Assembly (NCBI GenBank): GCA_036011305.1
Contig: DASCNA010000150.1
Span: 1-25,541, forward strand
Reading direction: 5' to 3'
Source of the DNA: DASCNA01 sp036011305
Lineage (GTDB): Bacteria > Verrucomicrobiota > Lentisphaeria > Victivallales > GWF2-38-69
DNA length: 25,541 nt
The translations under genes and the position numbers were made by a program. Below, piece by piece: positions 15,983-24,880 of the stretch (positions within the stretch are counted from its first letter, which is position 1; each line of letters opens with the position of its first letter). Below the pieces are notes generated by a model. It did no database searches and was not told the DNA's origin. It was given only the letters and a program-made list of their open reading frames with translations.

Positions 15983-17558
15983 TTTTGCAGAATTTGATTT
16001 TTTTTATAAAAACTACAATCCTTTGACTCCATACGGGAAAAATGATAAGGCTGAGAAAAAACTGTATTTCTCCAGAGATTATCTCAGAAATGAATTCAAT
16101 TTGATAAGAAAAACTATTCCGTTATTATCAACAGACTCTTCTGATATAGCTTCATTAGAGTACCATCTGAAAAGAATTCCAAACTTAAACTTTCTTAGTA
16201 GTTCCAGCTTTACTACGGCAGAAATTTTTCAAATTAAAAAATTTTTAGTAAACTTCAAGACTATTTCTGAAAAATTACCTGAGAATACTGTTAATTTATT
16301 TTTATTTAATTTTAAATCATTCAAACTTCTTGAACTATTAAATATTAATAACAATAGCGAGACTTTTTATCTAAGTGAAAAATATTCCAGCAATCTGGCA
16401 GAAATCAGAGATAAAATTAAATATTTTGACACTAAACTAAATGATCTGAAAAAAGAGCGCATAGAAGAGATAAGGTCAAAATACGGTATCGATTTCAGAT
16501 TCCAGAACTTCATTGTCATCAATGAGTCGAGAACGCTTAATTTTAATGACAAATACATATTTAAAGAATCTTATGATAGTAACAGTGTTGTTATTAAGCC
16601 AGTATACCAAAATGAATATTTCACTCTTCATAATCAAAAGGTTGAGCTTGTGAATGAAGAAAAAAAAGCTGAAACCGATGTAATATTAAAACTTAGTGTA
16701 GAAATAATTAAAGAAAAGAAAATTCTTAAAGAATATATTACAGCTATTCATAAGTTTGACGTGATACTTGCAAAAGCAGTTCTTGCAAAAAAATATGGAA
16801 TGAAGCAGGCAGTATTGCTAAAATATGGAGAAAATATAGAAATTAAGAACGGAAATTGTATTCCTGTAAAAGATTACTGTTCTGAACTTAAAATAAAATA
16901 TTATCCATTGAATGTATCTTTTAATAACAGGATTATTGTTATAAGCGGTTCAAATATGGGAGGTAAAACTGTAGTATTAAAAACTATAGCTTTTTTGCAG
17001 CTCCTGACTCAAATGGGATTTTATGTTCCGGCTGATGAATTCAAAACCACTATCTTTGATAATCTTCAGTATATTGGAGATCAGCAGCATAAACATTCCT
17101 CAGGTTTAAGCAGCTATGGAATGGAAATATATTCATTTATTAAATCTTCTTGCAATATAAAAGAAAAAGCACTGTATCTTATTGACGAATTTGCAGGGAC
17201 AACAAATTCACATGAAGCTGAAGCATTGATTTCAGCAATTTTACATAACTTCAGTTTGCAGCGTAAAGCATATGCTTTCTTTTCAACGCATTTTATGAAT
17301 TTGCCTCAATTTCAACATATGTCTTTCTTCAGGATGAAAGGATTGGATTATAAAAAATATGAGAAATACTACAGAACACAAAACGGATATGATTTTATAG
17401 ATAGAATCAAACTTATAAACAGGTTTATGCGATATGAAATTGAGCATGATATAAAAAGGTACAGCAGTTATGATGCTCTGAAAATAGCTGAAATCTTAGG
17501 ACTTGATAATAGTATAATAAATCAGGCTGAAAAATTTCTTAAAAATAAAAAAATATAA
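15969..17558 (+). CDS. kamC: KamC, MutS-like ATPase of the lysine 5,6-aminomutase reactivase
   Basis: This 529-residue protein has a MutS-type ATPase C-terminus: Walker A GSNMGGKT (327-334), the S-S-G-L-S-S-Y-G-M-E-I signature (about 377-387), Walker B L-Y-L-I-D-E-F (402-408) and the S-T-H switch histidine H441. The N-terminal half is helical, coiled-coil-like lever/clamp sequence. The mismatch-recognition domain of MutS with its F-x-E motif is absent, so DNA repair is unlikely. It overlaps kamB by 14 bases and lies directly before kamD. This is the conserved arrangement in lysine fermenters, where KamBC probably service the cobalamin enzyme by ATP-driven cofactor exchange. The reactivase role is inferred by analogy with other B12-enzyme chaperones. 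Confidence 0.9.
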   Translation: MSIFNFAEFDFFYKNYNPLTPYGKNDKAEKKLYFSRDYLRNEFNLIRKTIPLLSTDSSDIASLEYHLKRIPNLNFLSSSSFTTAEIFQIKKFLVNFKTISEKLPENTVNLFLFNFKSFKLLELLNINNNSETFYLSEKYSSNLAEIRDKIKYFDTKLNDLKKERIEEIRSKYGIDFRFQNFIVINESRTLNFNDKYIFKESYDSNSVVIKPVYQNEYFTLHNQKVELVNEEKKAETDVILKLSVEIIKEKKILKEYITAIHKFDVILAKAVLAKKYGMKQAVLLKYGENIEIKNGNCIPVKDYCSELKIKYYPLNVSFNNRIIVISGSNMGGKTVVLKTIAFLQLLTQMGFYVPADEFKTTIFDNLQYIGDQQHKHSSGLSSYGMEIYSFIKSSCNIKEKALYLIDEFAGTTNSHEAEALISAILHNFSLQRKAYAFFSTHFMNLPQFQHMSFFRMKGLDYKKYEKYYRTQNGYDFIDRIKLINRFMRYEIEHDIKRYSSYDALKIAEILGLDNSIINQAEKFLKNKKI

Positions 17559-17593
17559 TCATAATATTATAGAAAAATGTGAGATCTATTAAA

Positions 17594-19159
17594 ATGATAA
17601 AATCTAAACTTGGCCTTTCAGAAAAAAAAATATCTGAAGCCAGAGAGCTAGCGGCACAGATTGTTAAGCCTGTTCAGTCATATATTGCAAAACATACAAC
17701 TGATAGTTTGGAAAGAGCTACACTTAGAATGTTTGGAGCAGATGGCGTAAACTCTGACGGAGTACCAATTCCAAATATTTTGACAAATCAGTTAAAAGAC
17801 AATCTGGGGCATGGGACAGCAAGATATTATATTAATGCACTTTTAAAAAAAGGTTTGTCAATTCAAGAACTTAATGATGAAATTGCAAAAGGACTTGACA
17901 TATCAAAAATTGATCTGGTTGATTTTAACTATATTGAGGAGAGTGCTTCTGAGCTTGTTGAGAAATTTAAAGTCAGAGTTTCTAATAATGTAAATTACAG
18001 AAAAAATAAAATTAAGCAATACAAAGAAAAAGAATATTCTCCGTTGCTATATTTGATTGTGGCGACAGGAAATATTTACGAAGACGTAAAACAGGCTCAG
18101 GCGGCATCAAGACAGGGAGCAGATATTATCGCGGTTATCCGAACCACCGGGCAGAGTCTGCTTGATTATGTGCCCTATGTGGCGACTACCGAAGGATTTG
18201 GCGGAACTTATGCTACTCAGGAAAATTTCAAAATTATGCGCAGTGCGTTGGATGAGGTTGGAGAAGAAATCGGCAAGTATATAAGATTAGTGAATTACTG
18301 CTCTGGTCTCTGTATGCCTGAAATTGCGGCAATGGGTGCAGTTGAAAGACTTGATATGATGTTGAACGACTCTATGTACGGTATTCTCTTCCGCGATATT
18401 AATATGTACAGAACATTTGTGGATCAGCATTTCTCAAGAATGATAAATTCATATGCAGATATTGTTATAAATACTGGCGAAGATAATTATCTTACTACAT
18501 CCGATGCAGTTGAAAAAGCTTATACAGTAACAGCTTCACAACTCATAAATGAACAATTTGCCTTTAAATCAGGTATGAAACCATACCAAATGGGATTAGG
18601 ACATGCTTTTGAAATGGATCCTAATATTAAAAATGGATTTCTATATGAACTAAGCCAAGCGGAAATGGCAAGGGAAATATTCCCAAAATGTCCTCTAAAA
18701 TACATGCCGCCTACAAAATATATGACAGGTGATATTTTTAAAAGTTATGCGATTAATACCATGTTTAATTTTGTTGCACGAGCATCAAATCAGGGAATAC
18801 TTCTTCTTGGAATGCTGACAGAAGCGATTCATACTCCTTTTATGCAGGATAGGTATTTGGCTGTGGAAAATGCAAAATATGTACTTAATAATATTGCTGA
18901 TTTTTCTGAAGAAATTAAATATAAAAAAAATGGAATAATTCAAATCAGAGCTAAATCTGTTCTTAAGGAAGCTACAGCTTTTCTAAAGCAGATTAATGAA
19001 ATAGGGTTATTTGATGCGGTGGAGAAAAAGATGTTTGCTGAAATCAGCCGCCCGAAGAACGGGGGTAAAGGACTTGAAGGGGTTAAAGAGAAAGAACAGG
19101 ATTATTGGAATCCAATGGAATCATTTTTGGAAAAAGAACTTAATATAATTGCGAATTAA
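17594..19159 (+). CDS. kamD: Lysine/beta-lysine 5,6-aminomutase, alpha subunit
   Basis: This 521-residue TIM-barrel subunit of the adenosylcobalamin- and PLP-dependent aminomutase moves the terminal amino group of L-beta-lysine (or D-lysine) from C6 to C5, giving 3,5-diaminohexanoate. Recognisable family segments are H-T-T-D-S-L-E-R-A near 35-43, R-M-F-G-A-D-G-V-N-S-D-G-V-P-I-P-N near 45-61, the barrel stretch A-S-R-Q-G-A-D-I-I-A-V-I-R-T-T-G-Q-S-L-L-D-Y-V-P and the P-P-T-K-Y-M-T-G-D-I-F region in the last third. ATG 17594 gives the standard N-terminus. An in-frame GTG at 17579 is possible, but neither has a strong ribosome site. The stop is 19 bases before the kamE start, so the two are co-translated. 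Confidence 0.95.
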   Translation: MIKSKLGLSEKKISEARELAAQIVKPVQSYIAKHTTDSLERATLRMFGADGVNSDGVPIPNILTNQLKDNLGHGTARYYINALLKKGLSIQELNDEIAKGLDISKIDLVDFNYIEESASELVEKFKVRVSNNVNYRKNKIKQYKEKEYSPLLYLIVATGNIYEDVKQAQAASRQGADIIAVIRTTGQSLLDYVPYVATTEGFGGTYATQENFKIMRSALDEVGEEIGKYIRLVNYCSGLCMPEIAAMGAVERLDMMLNDSMYGILFRDINMYRTFVDQHFSRMINSYADIVINTGEDNYLTTSDAVEKAYTVTASQLINEQFAFKSGMKPYQMGLGHAFEMDPNIKNGFLYELSQAEMAREIFPKCPLKYMPPTKYMTGDIFKSYAINTMFNFVARASNQGILLLGMLTEAIHTPFMQDRYLAVENAKYVLNNIADFSEEIKYKKNGIIQIRAKSVLKEATAFLKQINEIGLFDAVEKKMFAEISRPKNGGKGLEGVKEKEQDYWNPMESFLEKELNIIAN

Positions 19160-19178
19160 CTCTAGGGAGGATAGGACA

Positions 19179-19898
19179 ATGATGATTAAACCTTATGGAG
19201 ATACTTTAAATGACGGTAAAGTTCAGGTTTCATTTACTCTGCCGGTTGACACTTCAGCAAAAGCAGCAGAAGCAGCTACTGTTTACGTGAAGAAACTTGG
19301 ATTTGAAGAATGTGAAATAGCTCTTACGCAGAAACTAAGCAATGGATTTACATTTTTTGTTGCTTATTGCAGTTCATCAGTATCAATTGATTTTGACAAA
19401 GTTGTAGTTGATGAAGTTGAGAAGGGAATGGATTTCTATGAGGTTAATGATTATATAAAAGAGAATATTAAAAGAAAACTTGTAATTGTTGGTGCATGTA
19501 CAGGGTCGGATGCTCATACAGTAGGCATAGATGCAATTATGAATATGAAGGGGTATGATCACCATTACGGGCTTGAAAGATATTTTATGATTGAAGCTCA
19601 TAACCTTGGAGCCCAGGTTGAAAATGAAGAGTTGGTTGATTATGCAAAAAATAATAATGCAGATGCTATTTTAATATCACAGATAGTGACACAGAAAGAA
19701 GTTCATATCCATAATATGACGAATCTGATAGAACTTCTGGAAGCGGAAGGTATCAGAGATAAAGTCGTTGTAGTTGTCGGAGGTCCCAGAGTTACCAACA
19801 GGCTTGCGCTAGAACTGGGATTTGATGCCGGGTTTGGACGAGGTACATATCCTGATGATGTTGCTTCATTCATCGCCAAAAAAATTAGCGAAAGATAG
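19179..19898 (+). CDS. kamE: Lysine/beta-lysine 5,6-aminomutase, beta subunit (B12- and PLP-binding)
   Basis: This 239-residue subunit carries both cofactors. An N-terminal dimerisation region (K-P-Y-G-D-T-L-N-D-G-K-V-Q-V-S-F-T-L-P-V) is followed by a cobalamin Rossmann domain with the base-off motif DAHTVG (111-116). H113 is the lower cobalt ligand. K124 lies eleven residues later, the same spacing as between the cobalt-ligand His133 and PLP-lysine Lys144 of the C. sticklandii enzyme, so K124 is the likely PLP lysine. The nucleotide tail is held by the V-V-V-V-G-G-P-R segment (197-204). The start at ATG 19179 is firmly set by AGGGAGG at 19164-19170. The open frame's upstream TTG lies inside kamD. 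Confidence 0.95.
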   Translation: MMIKPYGDTLNDGKVQVSFTLPVDTSAKAAEAATVYVKKLGFEECEIALTQKLSNGFTFFVAYCSSSVSIDFDKVVVDEVEKGMDFYEVNDYIKENIKRKLVIVGACTGSDAHTVGIDAIMNMKGYDHHYGLERYFMIEAHNLGAQVENEELVDYAKNNNADAILISQIVTQKEVHIHNMTNLIELLEAEGIRDKVVVVVGGPRVTNRLALELGFDAGFGRGTYPDDVASFIAKKISER

Positions 19899-19949
19899 TT
19901 CTATTAATTGTAATTTTAAATTCATAATTAAAGTAGTGGAGTGTATATA

Positions 19950-21131
19950 ATGGAAGTTTATATTGTTGATGCTGTGAGGACAGCTATCGGTAGTTTTAAT
20001 GGTACTCTTTCAAAGCTGAGTTCAGTAGATTTGGGTAAAGCAGTTGTTTCAGCTATTATTGAAAAAAATTCTATTGACGGTGAAAATGTTGATGAACTGC
20101 TAATGGGATCTGTTCTGACTGCAGGACAGGGGCAGAATATAGCCAGACAGATTGCTGTTGGGGCAGGGATACCTGTAGAAAAAACAGCGATGACTATTAA
20201 TATGGTTTGCGGATCGGGATTAAGAGCTGTTTCTCTTGCAGTACAGGCAGTAAAAGCTGGGGATGCCGAACTTATTATAGCTGGTGGTACGGAAAGTATG
20301 TCCAATGCTGCCTATCTTTTACCTAAAGTAAGAGAAGGATTGAGAATGGGCAACGGAACTGTAGTTGATTCTATGGTCCACGATGGACTTTGGGAAATAT
20401 TTAATGGCCATCATATGGGGGTAACAGCAGAAAATCTGGTGGTAAAATATGGCTTGACGCGTGAAGAACAGGATGAATTTGCTGCAAATTCACAGAGGAA
20501 AGCCGGTGAAGCTATTGAAAATGGCAAATTTAAAGATGAAATAATACCGATAGAGATCGCACACCGCAAAAAAGATTCTATCTTATTTTGTGAAGATGAA
20601 TATCCAAAGCCACGGACTTCTGCAGCTATTCTGTCAAAATTAAGACCAGCATTTAAGAAGGAAGGCGGGAGTGTGACTGCAGGTAATTCTTCCGGTATAA
20701 ATGATGGAGCTGCTGCAGTGCTTATAGCTTCTGAGAAGGCAGTAAAAAAATATAACCTGAAACCAATAGCTAAAATTGTTTCATATGCATATTGCGGAAC
20801 TGATCCTAAAATAATGGGTATAGGTCCGGTTGAAGCAACAAGAAAAGCACTTGAAAAAACCGGCTGGAAACTTGATGAAGTTGGCCTTATTGAAGCTAAT
20901 GAAGCATTTGCAGCACAGGCTCTATCAGTTATAAAAGAATTGAATTTAAATCCTGATATTACAAATGTAAACGGCGGAGCTATTGCATTAGGTCATCCTA
21001 TAGGTGCCAGCGGCACAAGAATATTGGTAACACTTTTGCATGAGATGAAAAAGAGAAAAGCCAAAAAAGGACTAGCTACACTTTGTATAGGGGGCGGTAT
21101 GGGAATAAGTATGTGCGTTGAACTCTGTTAA
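19950..21131 (+). CDS. atoB: Acetyl-CoA C-acetyltransferase (thiolase)
   Basis: This 393-residue thiolase cleaves acetoacetyl-CoA, made by AtoDA from the acetoacetate of the Kce reaction, into two acetyl-CoA. One of these can return to Kce. All catalytic residues are present: C87 in N-M-V-C-G-S-G, H349 in G-A-I-A-L-G-H-P-I-G-A-S-G, and C379 in C-I-G-G-G-M-G-I. Their positions match those of well-known clostridial biosynthetic/degradative thiolases. The start at ATG 19950 is preferred to the in-frame GTG at 19941, because a G-T-G-G-A-G stretch precedes it and the protein then begins M-E-V-Y-I-V-D-A-V-R-T-A. It closes the lysine operon; a terminator-like hairpin follows. Confidence 0.95.
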   Translation: MEVYIVDAVRTAIGSFNGTLSKLSSVDLGKAVVSAIIEKNSIDGENVDELLMGSVLTAGQGQNIARQIAVGAGIPVEKTAMTINMVCGSGLRAVSLAVQAVKAGDAELIIAGGTESMSNAAYLLPKVREGLRMGNGTVVDSMVHDGLWEIFNGHHMGVTAENLVVKYGLTREEQDEFAANSQRKAGEAIENGKFKDEIIPIEIAHRKKDSILFCEDEYPKPRTSAAILSKLRPAFKKEGGSVTAGNSSGINDGAAAVLIASEKAVKKYNLKPIAKIVSYAYCGTDPKIMGIGPVEATRKALEKTGWKLDEVGLIEANEAFAAQALSVIKELNLNPDITNVNGGAIALGHPIGASGTRILVTLLHEMKKRKAKKGLATLCIGGGMGISMCVELC

Positions 21132-21133
21132 TG

Positions 21134-21148
21134 TAGACAGTATGTCTA
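21134..21148. repeat. Perfect short inverted repeat after the thiolase gene
   Basis: TAGACAGTATGTCTA has six-base arms around a three-base centre and begins two bases after the thiolase stop. It could be an operator for the downstream transporter or a small 3'-end stem. No T-tract follows it. Confidence 0.4.
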
Positions 21149-21177
21149 TAACTGGGAAATTTGATCAATAGGCAGTG

Positions 21178-21218
21178 TAAAAGTCACAAAGGTTATAAAT
21201 GTAACTTTTATATTTTTC
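21178..21218 (+). terminator. Terminator-like hairpin after the thiolase gene
   Basis: Arms TAAAAGT (21178-21184) and ACTTTTA (21204-21210) extend inward, after a single C-A mismatch, by ACA/TGT. The run TATTTTTC follows. The stem is AT-rich and the loop is eleven bases, so termination would be partial at best. Its place between thiolase and the transporter gene fits an operon end. Confidence 0.35.
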
Positions 21219-21276
21219 TGTGGTGGTTACTTTATAGAATAAGTCAATATTTTATTAAAAGTTAGGGGAGATTAAA

Positions 21277-22764
21277 ATGTATGGTTATGATGAGTCTAAT
21301 CTATGTATAAAAAAAGGTGCTCGAGCACTTTATTTTACTCAAATATTTTCAAATTTGAGTTATTGTATAATTTATTCTACACTCGTTTTGTATGGGACAG
21401 AAACGCTTAAATTGTCACCAATTCTGATGACGGCCTTAATGGGGAGTTATGTAGCTTTCAATTATGGGCTTCATTTTTTAGGTGGATATATGGGGGGGCG
21501 ATATATTTCTAATCGATGGCTGTGTGTTATTGGTATATCGTTTCATGCAATTGCCTGCTTTATTATAGCCGGAACGACATATACCACAATGATGATCGGA
21601 CTTTCATTTTTTCTTGCCGGAAGCGGTTTGAATACAACTTGCCTGAATTCCATGGTGACTCAGCTTTTTGATGATCCGGATGATCCAAGAAGAGAAAGAG
21701 CTTTTCTCTATAATTACAGTGGAATGATGATGGGCTTTTTGTTTGGATATACCGTATCTGGATATTTTCAATTTACTCACAGTTATGGCATTTTGTTTTT
21801 TATTGGTGGAATTACAAGTTCTATCGCTGTTCTTTTTATTTTGATCTACTGGAGATATCTGTATGACAAAGGGACTATTTTTGTGGCATTATCAAGAAGT
21901 AAAAAGAAAAAGACAATGTTAAAAACTTATGGTATTTTAATAATAATAATTATTGCATTGATTTTCCTGCTGCATTATTCACAATTAAGCAATCTTATAC
22001 TCATATTTTGTGCTGCTTCACTTATTATTATAACCATTTTTATTGTTAGTAGACAAAAAGCAGCTAGAGATAAAAGGAGGATGTTTGTTTTTTTATTATT
22101 CCTTATTGCTGCATTTGTATTCTATACACTATATTTACTGGCCCCAATGGGTTTAACTCTTTTTATTGCACATAATACAGATCTTAAGATGTTCGGGATA
22201 AATATTGCTCCTCAATGGGCGGGAAATATTAACGCTATAATAATTACTCTTGGAGGACCGACGCTTGCTTGGTTTTTGAAATCAATGAGGAAAAAAGGAA
22301 TAAAGATACCTTTGCCGTTTTTAATTTCTATGTCTTTAATATTAATAGGATTAGCTTATGTGATTTTACCTGTGGCAATAAAATTTGCTAATGTAAATGG
22401 TTTGACTTCATTTAACTGGGTAATTTGGTGTTATGTATTTCAAGGAGTTGGTGATTTATGTATTGCTCCTATTGGTTATTCTATGATTGGAAAATTAATA
22501 CCAAGAAAGCTGCAGGGAATGATGATGGGATTATGGCTTATGATGGCCGGTATTGGTGGTATAATGTCAAGTTATCTTTCAAAATTTGCTTTAGGGAACA
22601 GCGACAGTTTAAATCCATTAGTAACAAATTCAAGCTATTCTATGACATTTGGAATAATAGGTATTACTGCATTATTTTTCGGTTTAATTATGCTTATATT
22701 TGTTCCGAAATTTTATAGACTGATTAATGATATACCTAAGCCTTTGAAAGAAGCTAAAGCTTGA
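21277..22764 (+). CDS. POT/PTR2-like proton-dependent peptide or amino-acid transporter
   Basis: This 495-residue integral membrane protein of the major-facilitator type has about 12-14 hydrophobic segments, including blocks near 15-40, 45-75, 85-110, 140-195, 210-255, 265-300, 340-370 and 395-475. L-G-G-Y-M-G-G-R after the second helix resembles the G-G-x-x-A-D-x-x-L-G loop motif of POT transporters, and overall order and length fit the PTR2 family. The usual E-x-x-E-R motif of helix 1 is not evident (K-G-A-R-A-L-Y-F-T-Q there instead), so proton coupling or substrate may differ. TTAGGGGAG lies seven bases before ATG 21277. Position right after the lysine operon suggests uptake of lysine or lysine-rich peptides, by inference only. 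Confidence 0.7.
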   Translation: MYGYDESNLCIKKGARALYFTQIFSNLSYCIIYSTLVLYGTETLKLSPILMTALMGSYVAFNYGLHFLGGYMGGRYISNRWLCVIGISFHAIACFIIAGTTYTTMMIGLSFFLAGSGLNTTCLNSMVTQLFDDPDDPRRERAFLYNYSGMMMGFLFGYTVSGYFQFTHSYGILFFIGGITSSIAVLFILIYWRYLYDKGTIFVALSRSKKKKTMLKTYGILIIIIIALIFLLHYSQLSNLILIFCAASLIIITIFIVSRQKAARDKRRMFVFLLFLIAAFVFYTLYLLAPMGLTLFIAHNTDLKMFGINIAPQWAGNINAIIITLGGPTLAWFLKSMRKKGIKIPLPFLISMSLILIGLAYVILPVAIKFANVNGLTSFNWVIWCYVFQGVGDLCIAPIGYSMIGKLIPRKLQGMMMGLWLMMAGIGGIMSSYLSKFALGNSDSLNPLVTNSSYSMTFGIIGITALFFGLIMLIFVPKFYRLINDIPKPLKEAKA

Positions 22765-22903
22765 AATAACATTTTAATATAACAATGGAATGGACTGGAA
22801 ATGAAAAATATTTAAATAGTAAACTACTAAAAAGTATATCTGTAAAAATTAATATTAATTAAAGTAAACAAATATTTTATTTTTAAAAAATTGGGAGTTA
22901 AAA

Positions 22904-24235
22904 ATGAAGAATATAGCAATTATTGGAGCTGGTTTGATGGTTAAACCAATAGTAGATTATTTTCTAAACAAAACAGGCTATAAAGTAACTTTAATGGATC
23001 GAATACTAGAAAAAGCAGTAAAAATAAAAGATGGAAGAGATAGGTGCAATGCATTGGTATGGAATAACAACAATGAAGAAGAACTTGATAATGTTATAAA
23101 AAATTCAGACATTGTTATTAGTATGGTGCCGAAACCGATTCATATATTTATAGCAAAATCATGTTTGAAATTTAAAAAAAACATGGTTACTGCAGCCTAT
23201 GAAGTTCCTGAAATACTTGAATTGAAGGATGAAATTGAAAAAAAAGGTATTTTAATTTTAAATGAGCTTGGGGAAGTTCCAGGTATGGACCATTTAGGAA
23301 CTCAATTGGTTCTTGACCAAATTAAAAAAGATGGTGGACATGTTCAAAGTTTAAATTCATACGGCAGTGGAATTCCGGCATTTGAATCAAATAATAACCC
23401 GATGGGATATAAATTCAGCTGGGATCCAAGAACAGTTTTTGTTGCAGCACAAACTGCTGCCGCCTATATGGACAAAGGGAATAAAATCTACATCCCTGGA
23501 GATAAACTTTTTGAAAACTTCAGTTTTGTTGAAATTGATAATCTGGGTACTTTTGAAACATACCCAAATAAAAATGTAGAAAAATACATTAGTCCTTTTG
23601 GATTAGATCGTAATGCATCATTTTACAGAGGACTTCTCCGTTATTCTGGTTATTGCAATAATATGCGTTATCTAGGAGCTCTTGGATTATTCAAGAATGA
23701 AACTTCCCATGAATTAAATAATAAAACTTATCAGGAGTTCACCGCTTCTCTTATCAATTCAAGTTCTACAGATAATCTAGAAAAACAGGTCGCTGACTAT
23801 TTAAAAATTGATTTTAATTCTGATATAATTCATCGCATTAAATGGCTTGGTTTATTTGACAAAAAAACAGTACCTTTAACTGAAGGTACTTATCTTGATG
23901 TTCTTTTAGATCTTATGCTAAAGAAAATGAAATATAAAGATGATGAAAAGGACATGATTATTTTACACATAGAGATAATTGCAGAATTTGAAAATAATCG
24001 AAAAGAAAAGAGAACTGCTACAATGGTTGTAAAAGGTATTCCCTACGGAGAAACTGCAATGTCAAGAGCTGTTGGACTTCCAACCGCAATATCAGCAAGA
24101 CTTATTGTGGATGGCAAAATAAATGCAACAGGTCTAAAAATTCCACCTACATTACCTGAATTGTATGTACCGGTATTAGATGAATTAAAGGAATTTGGGT
24201 TTGAATTTTTATTAAAAACAGAAGTAATAAAATAG
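22904..24235 (+). CDS. Saccharopine dehydrogenase family protein (Lys9 type)
   Basis: This 443-residue cytoplasmic oxidoreductase has an N-terminal Rossmann fold (I-A-I-I-G-A-G-L-M-V-K-P-I-V-D-Y-F at 4-20) and the D-I-V-I-S-M-V-P segment. The family signature follows as LNELGEVPGMDHL (about 118-130), then S-Y-G-S-G-I-P-A-F-E and N-P-M-G-Y-K-F-S-W-D-P-R. The late R-G-L-L-R-Y-S-G-Y block also matches the glutamate-forming saccharopine dehydrogenases, which interconvert saccharopine with 2-aminoadipate semialdehyde and glutamate. The start at ATG 22904 has GGGAG upstream. It follows the transporter by 139 bases and ends at a strong hairpin. No saccharopine-forming lysine-2-oxoglutarate reductase is nearby, so its direction and true substrate are open. 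A homospermidine or carboxynorspermidine-type role is less likely on these motifs. Confidence 0.82.
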   Translation: MKNIAIIGAGLMVKPIVDYFLNKTGYKVTLMDRILEKAVKIKDGRDRCNALVWNNNNEEELDNVIKNSDIVISMVPKPIHIFIAKSCLKFKKNMVTAAYEVPEILELKDEIEKKGILILNELGEVPGMDHLGTQLVLDQIKKDGGHVQSLNSYGSGIPAFESNNNPMGYKFSWDPRTVFVAAQTAAAYMDKGNKIYIPGDKLFENFSFVEIDNLGTFETYPNKNVEKYISPFGLDRNASFYRGLLRYSGYCNNMRYLGALGLFKNETSHELNNKTYQEFTASLINSSSTDNLEKQVADYLKIDFNSDIIHRIKWLGLFDKKTVPLTEGTYLDVLLDLMLKKMKYKDDEKDMIILHIEIIAEFENNRKEKRTATMVVKGIPYGETAMSRAVGLPTAISARLIVDGKINATGLKIPPTLPELYVPVLDELKEFGFEFLLKTEVIK

Positions 24236-24257
24236 GATAAGTACGAAATTAAAAAAG

Positions 24258-24288
24258 AAAAGGTCATAGTGAAAACTGTGACCTTTTT
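24258..24288. terminator. Bidirectional rho-independent terminator
   Basis: Arms AAAGGTCATAG (24259-24269) and CTGTGACCTTT (24276-24286) pair over eleven positions with one G-T wobble, around a six-base loop. T-tracts are present in both directions (TTTTT on +, the A-run at 24251-24261 on the other strand). It lies between the convergent saccharopine dehydrogenase and CMD-family genes. Confidence 0.85.
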
Positions 24289-24296
24289 ATATAAAA

Positions 24297-24857
24297 TTAA
24301 AATGTGGGACAATTACTGAGTTTAGGTGTAACATTTTTCGGGACTGTAATCTGAAAGGCATTGAGAGTTAAAGCGACCATTGAATAATATCCGATAAGTC
24401 CTGTCAGTTCGACGATTGTTTTTTCATTGAAAAGTTCAACAGTTTCAGCATAAACGCTGTCTTCAACAAATTGTTTTTCTAGCAGATGCTTTGTATAGTT
24501 GTGAATAATGCTTTCCCTGTCATCACTGAATTCAACTTTTTCAGAACTGTTGATTGCATTTATTATTTTTCTGTCAAGTCCTGCTCTAACGGCAAAAGGT
24601 TCATGGATAGACCATTCATTTTGACAGTTCCAATATCTGGCAACTGTGAGTATTGCCAACTCACTTAATTTTGGAGGCAGTGAAGTATTAAATCTTACGA
24701 ACTGGCCAACTTCCTGAGCTTTATCCGCAAATTCTGGGCTCTGAAGCCAGGCTTCAAATGGACCTGCTATGCTTGGTCTGGATTCCAGTATTTTATTGTA
24801 AATCTGTAATTGTTCAGAACTTAATTCGTCAGGTTTCCTAATAGATATTCTTTTCAT
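24297..24857 (-). CDS. Carboxymuconolactone decarboxylase family protein
   Basis: This 186-residue all-helical protein belongs to the CMD/AhpD superfamily. The core motif is L-S-E-L-A-I-L-T-V-A-R-Y-W, then C-Q-N-E-W-S-I-H, with the conserved glutamate and the E-W-x-x-H histidine of the decarboxylase branch. One cysteine is present, but the C-x-x-C pair of the peroxidase-type AhpD proteins is not, which argues against disulfide reduction. Members are often oligomeric enzymes of aromatic ring-cleavage pathways, but many have unknown function. It lies 23 bases downstream of the partial aminotransferase on the same strand, so the two probably form an operon. AGGA precedes the ATG at 24857. The substrate is not predictable here. 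Confidence 0.82.
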   Translation of the reverse strand: MKRISIRKPDELSSEQLQIYNKILESRPSIAGPFEAWLQSPEFADKAQEVGQFVRFNTSLPPKLSELAILTVARYWNCQNEWSIHEPFAVRAGLDRKIINAINSSEKVEFSDDRESIIHNYTKHLLEKQFVEDSVYAETVELFNEKTIVELTGLIGYYSMVALTLNAFQITVPKNVTPKLSNCPTF

Positions 24858-24880
24858 TATCCATTTTCCTAAATTTACGC

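Noticed and set aside
15969..17558. kamC as a DNA mismatch-repair MutS
   Set aside because: No mismatch-recognition domain, and it overlaps kamB and leads into kamDE, so a B12-enzyme role is better supported.
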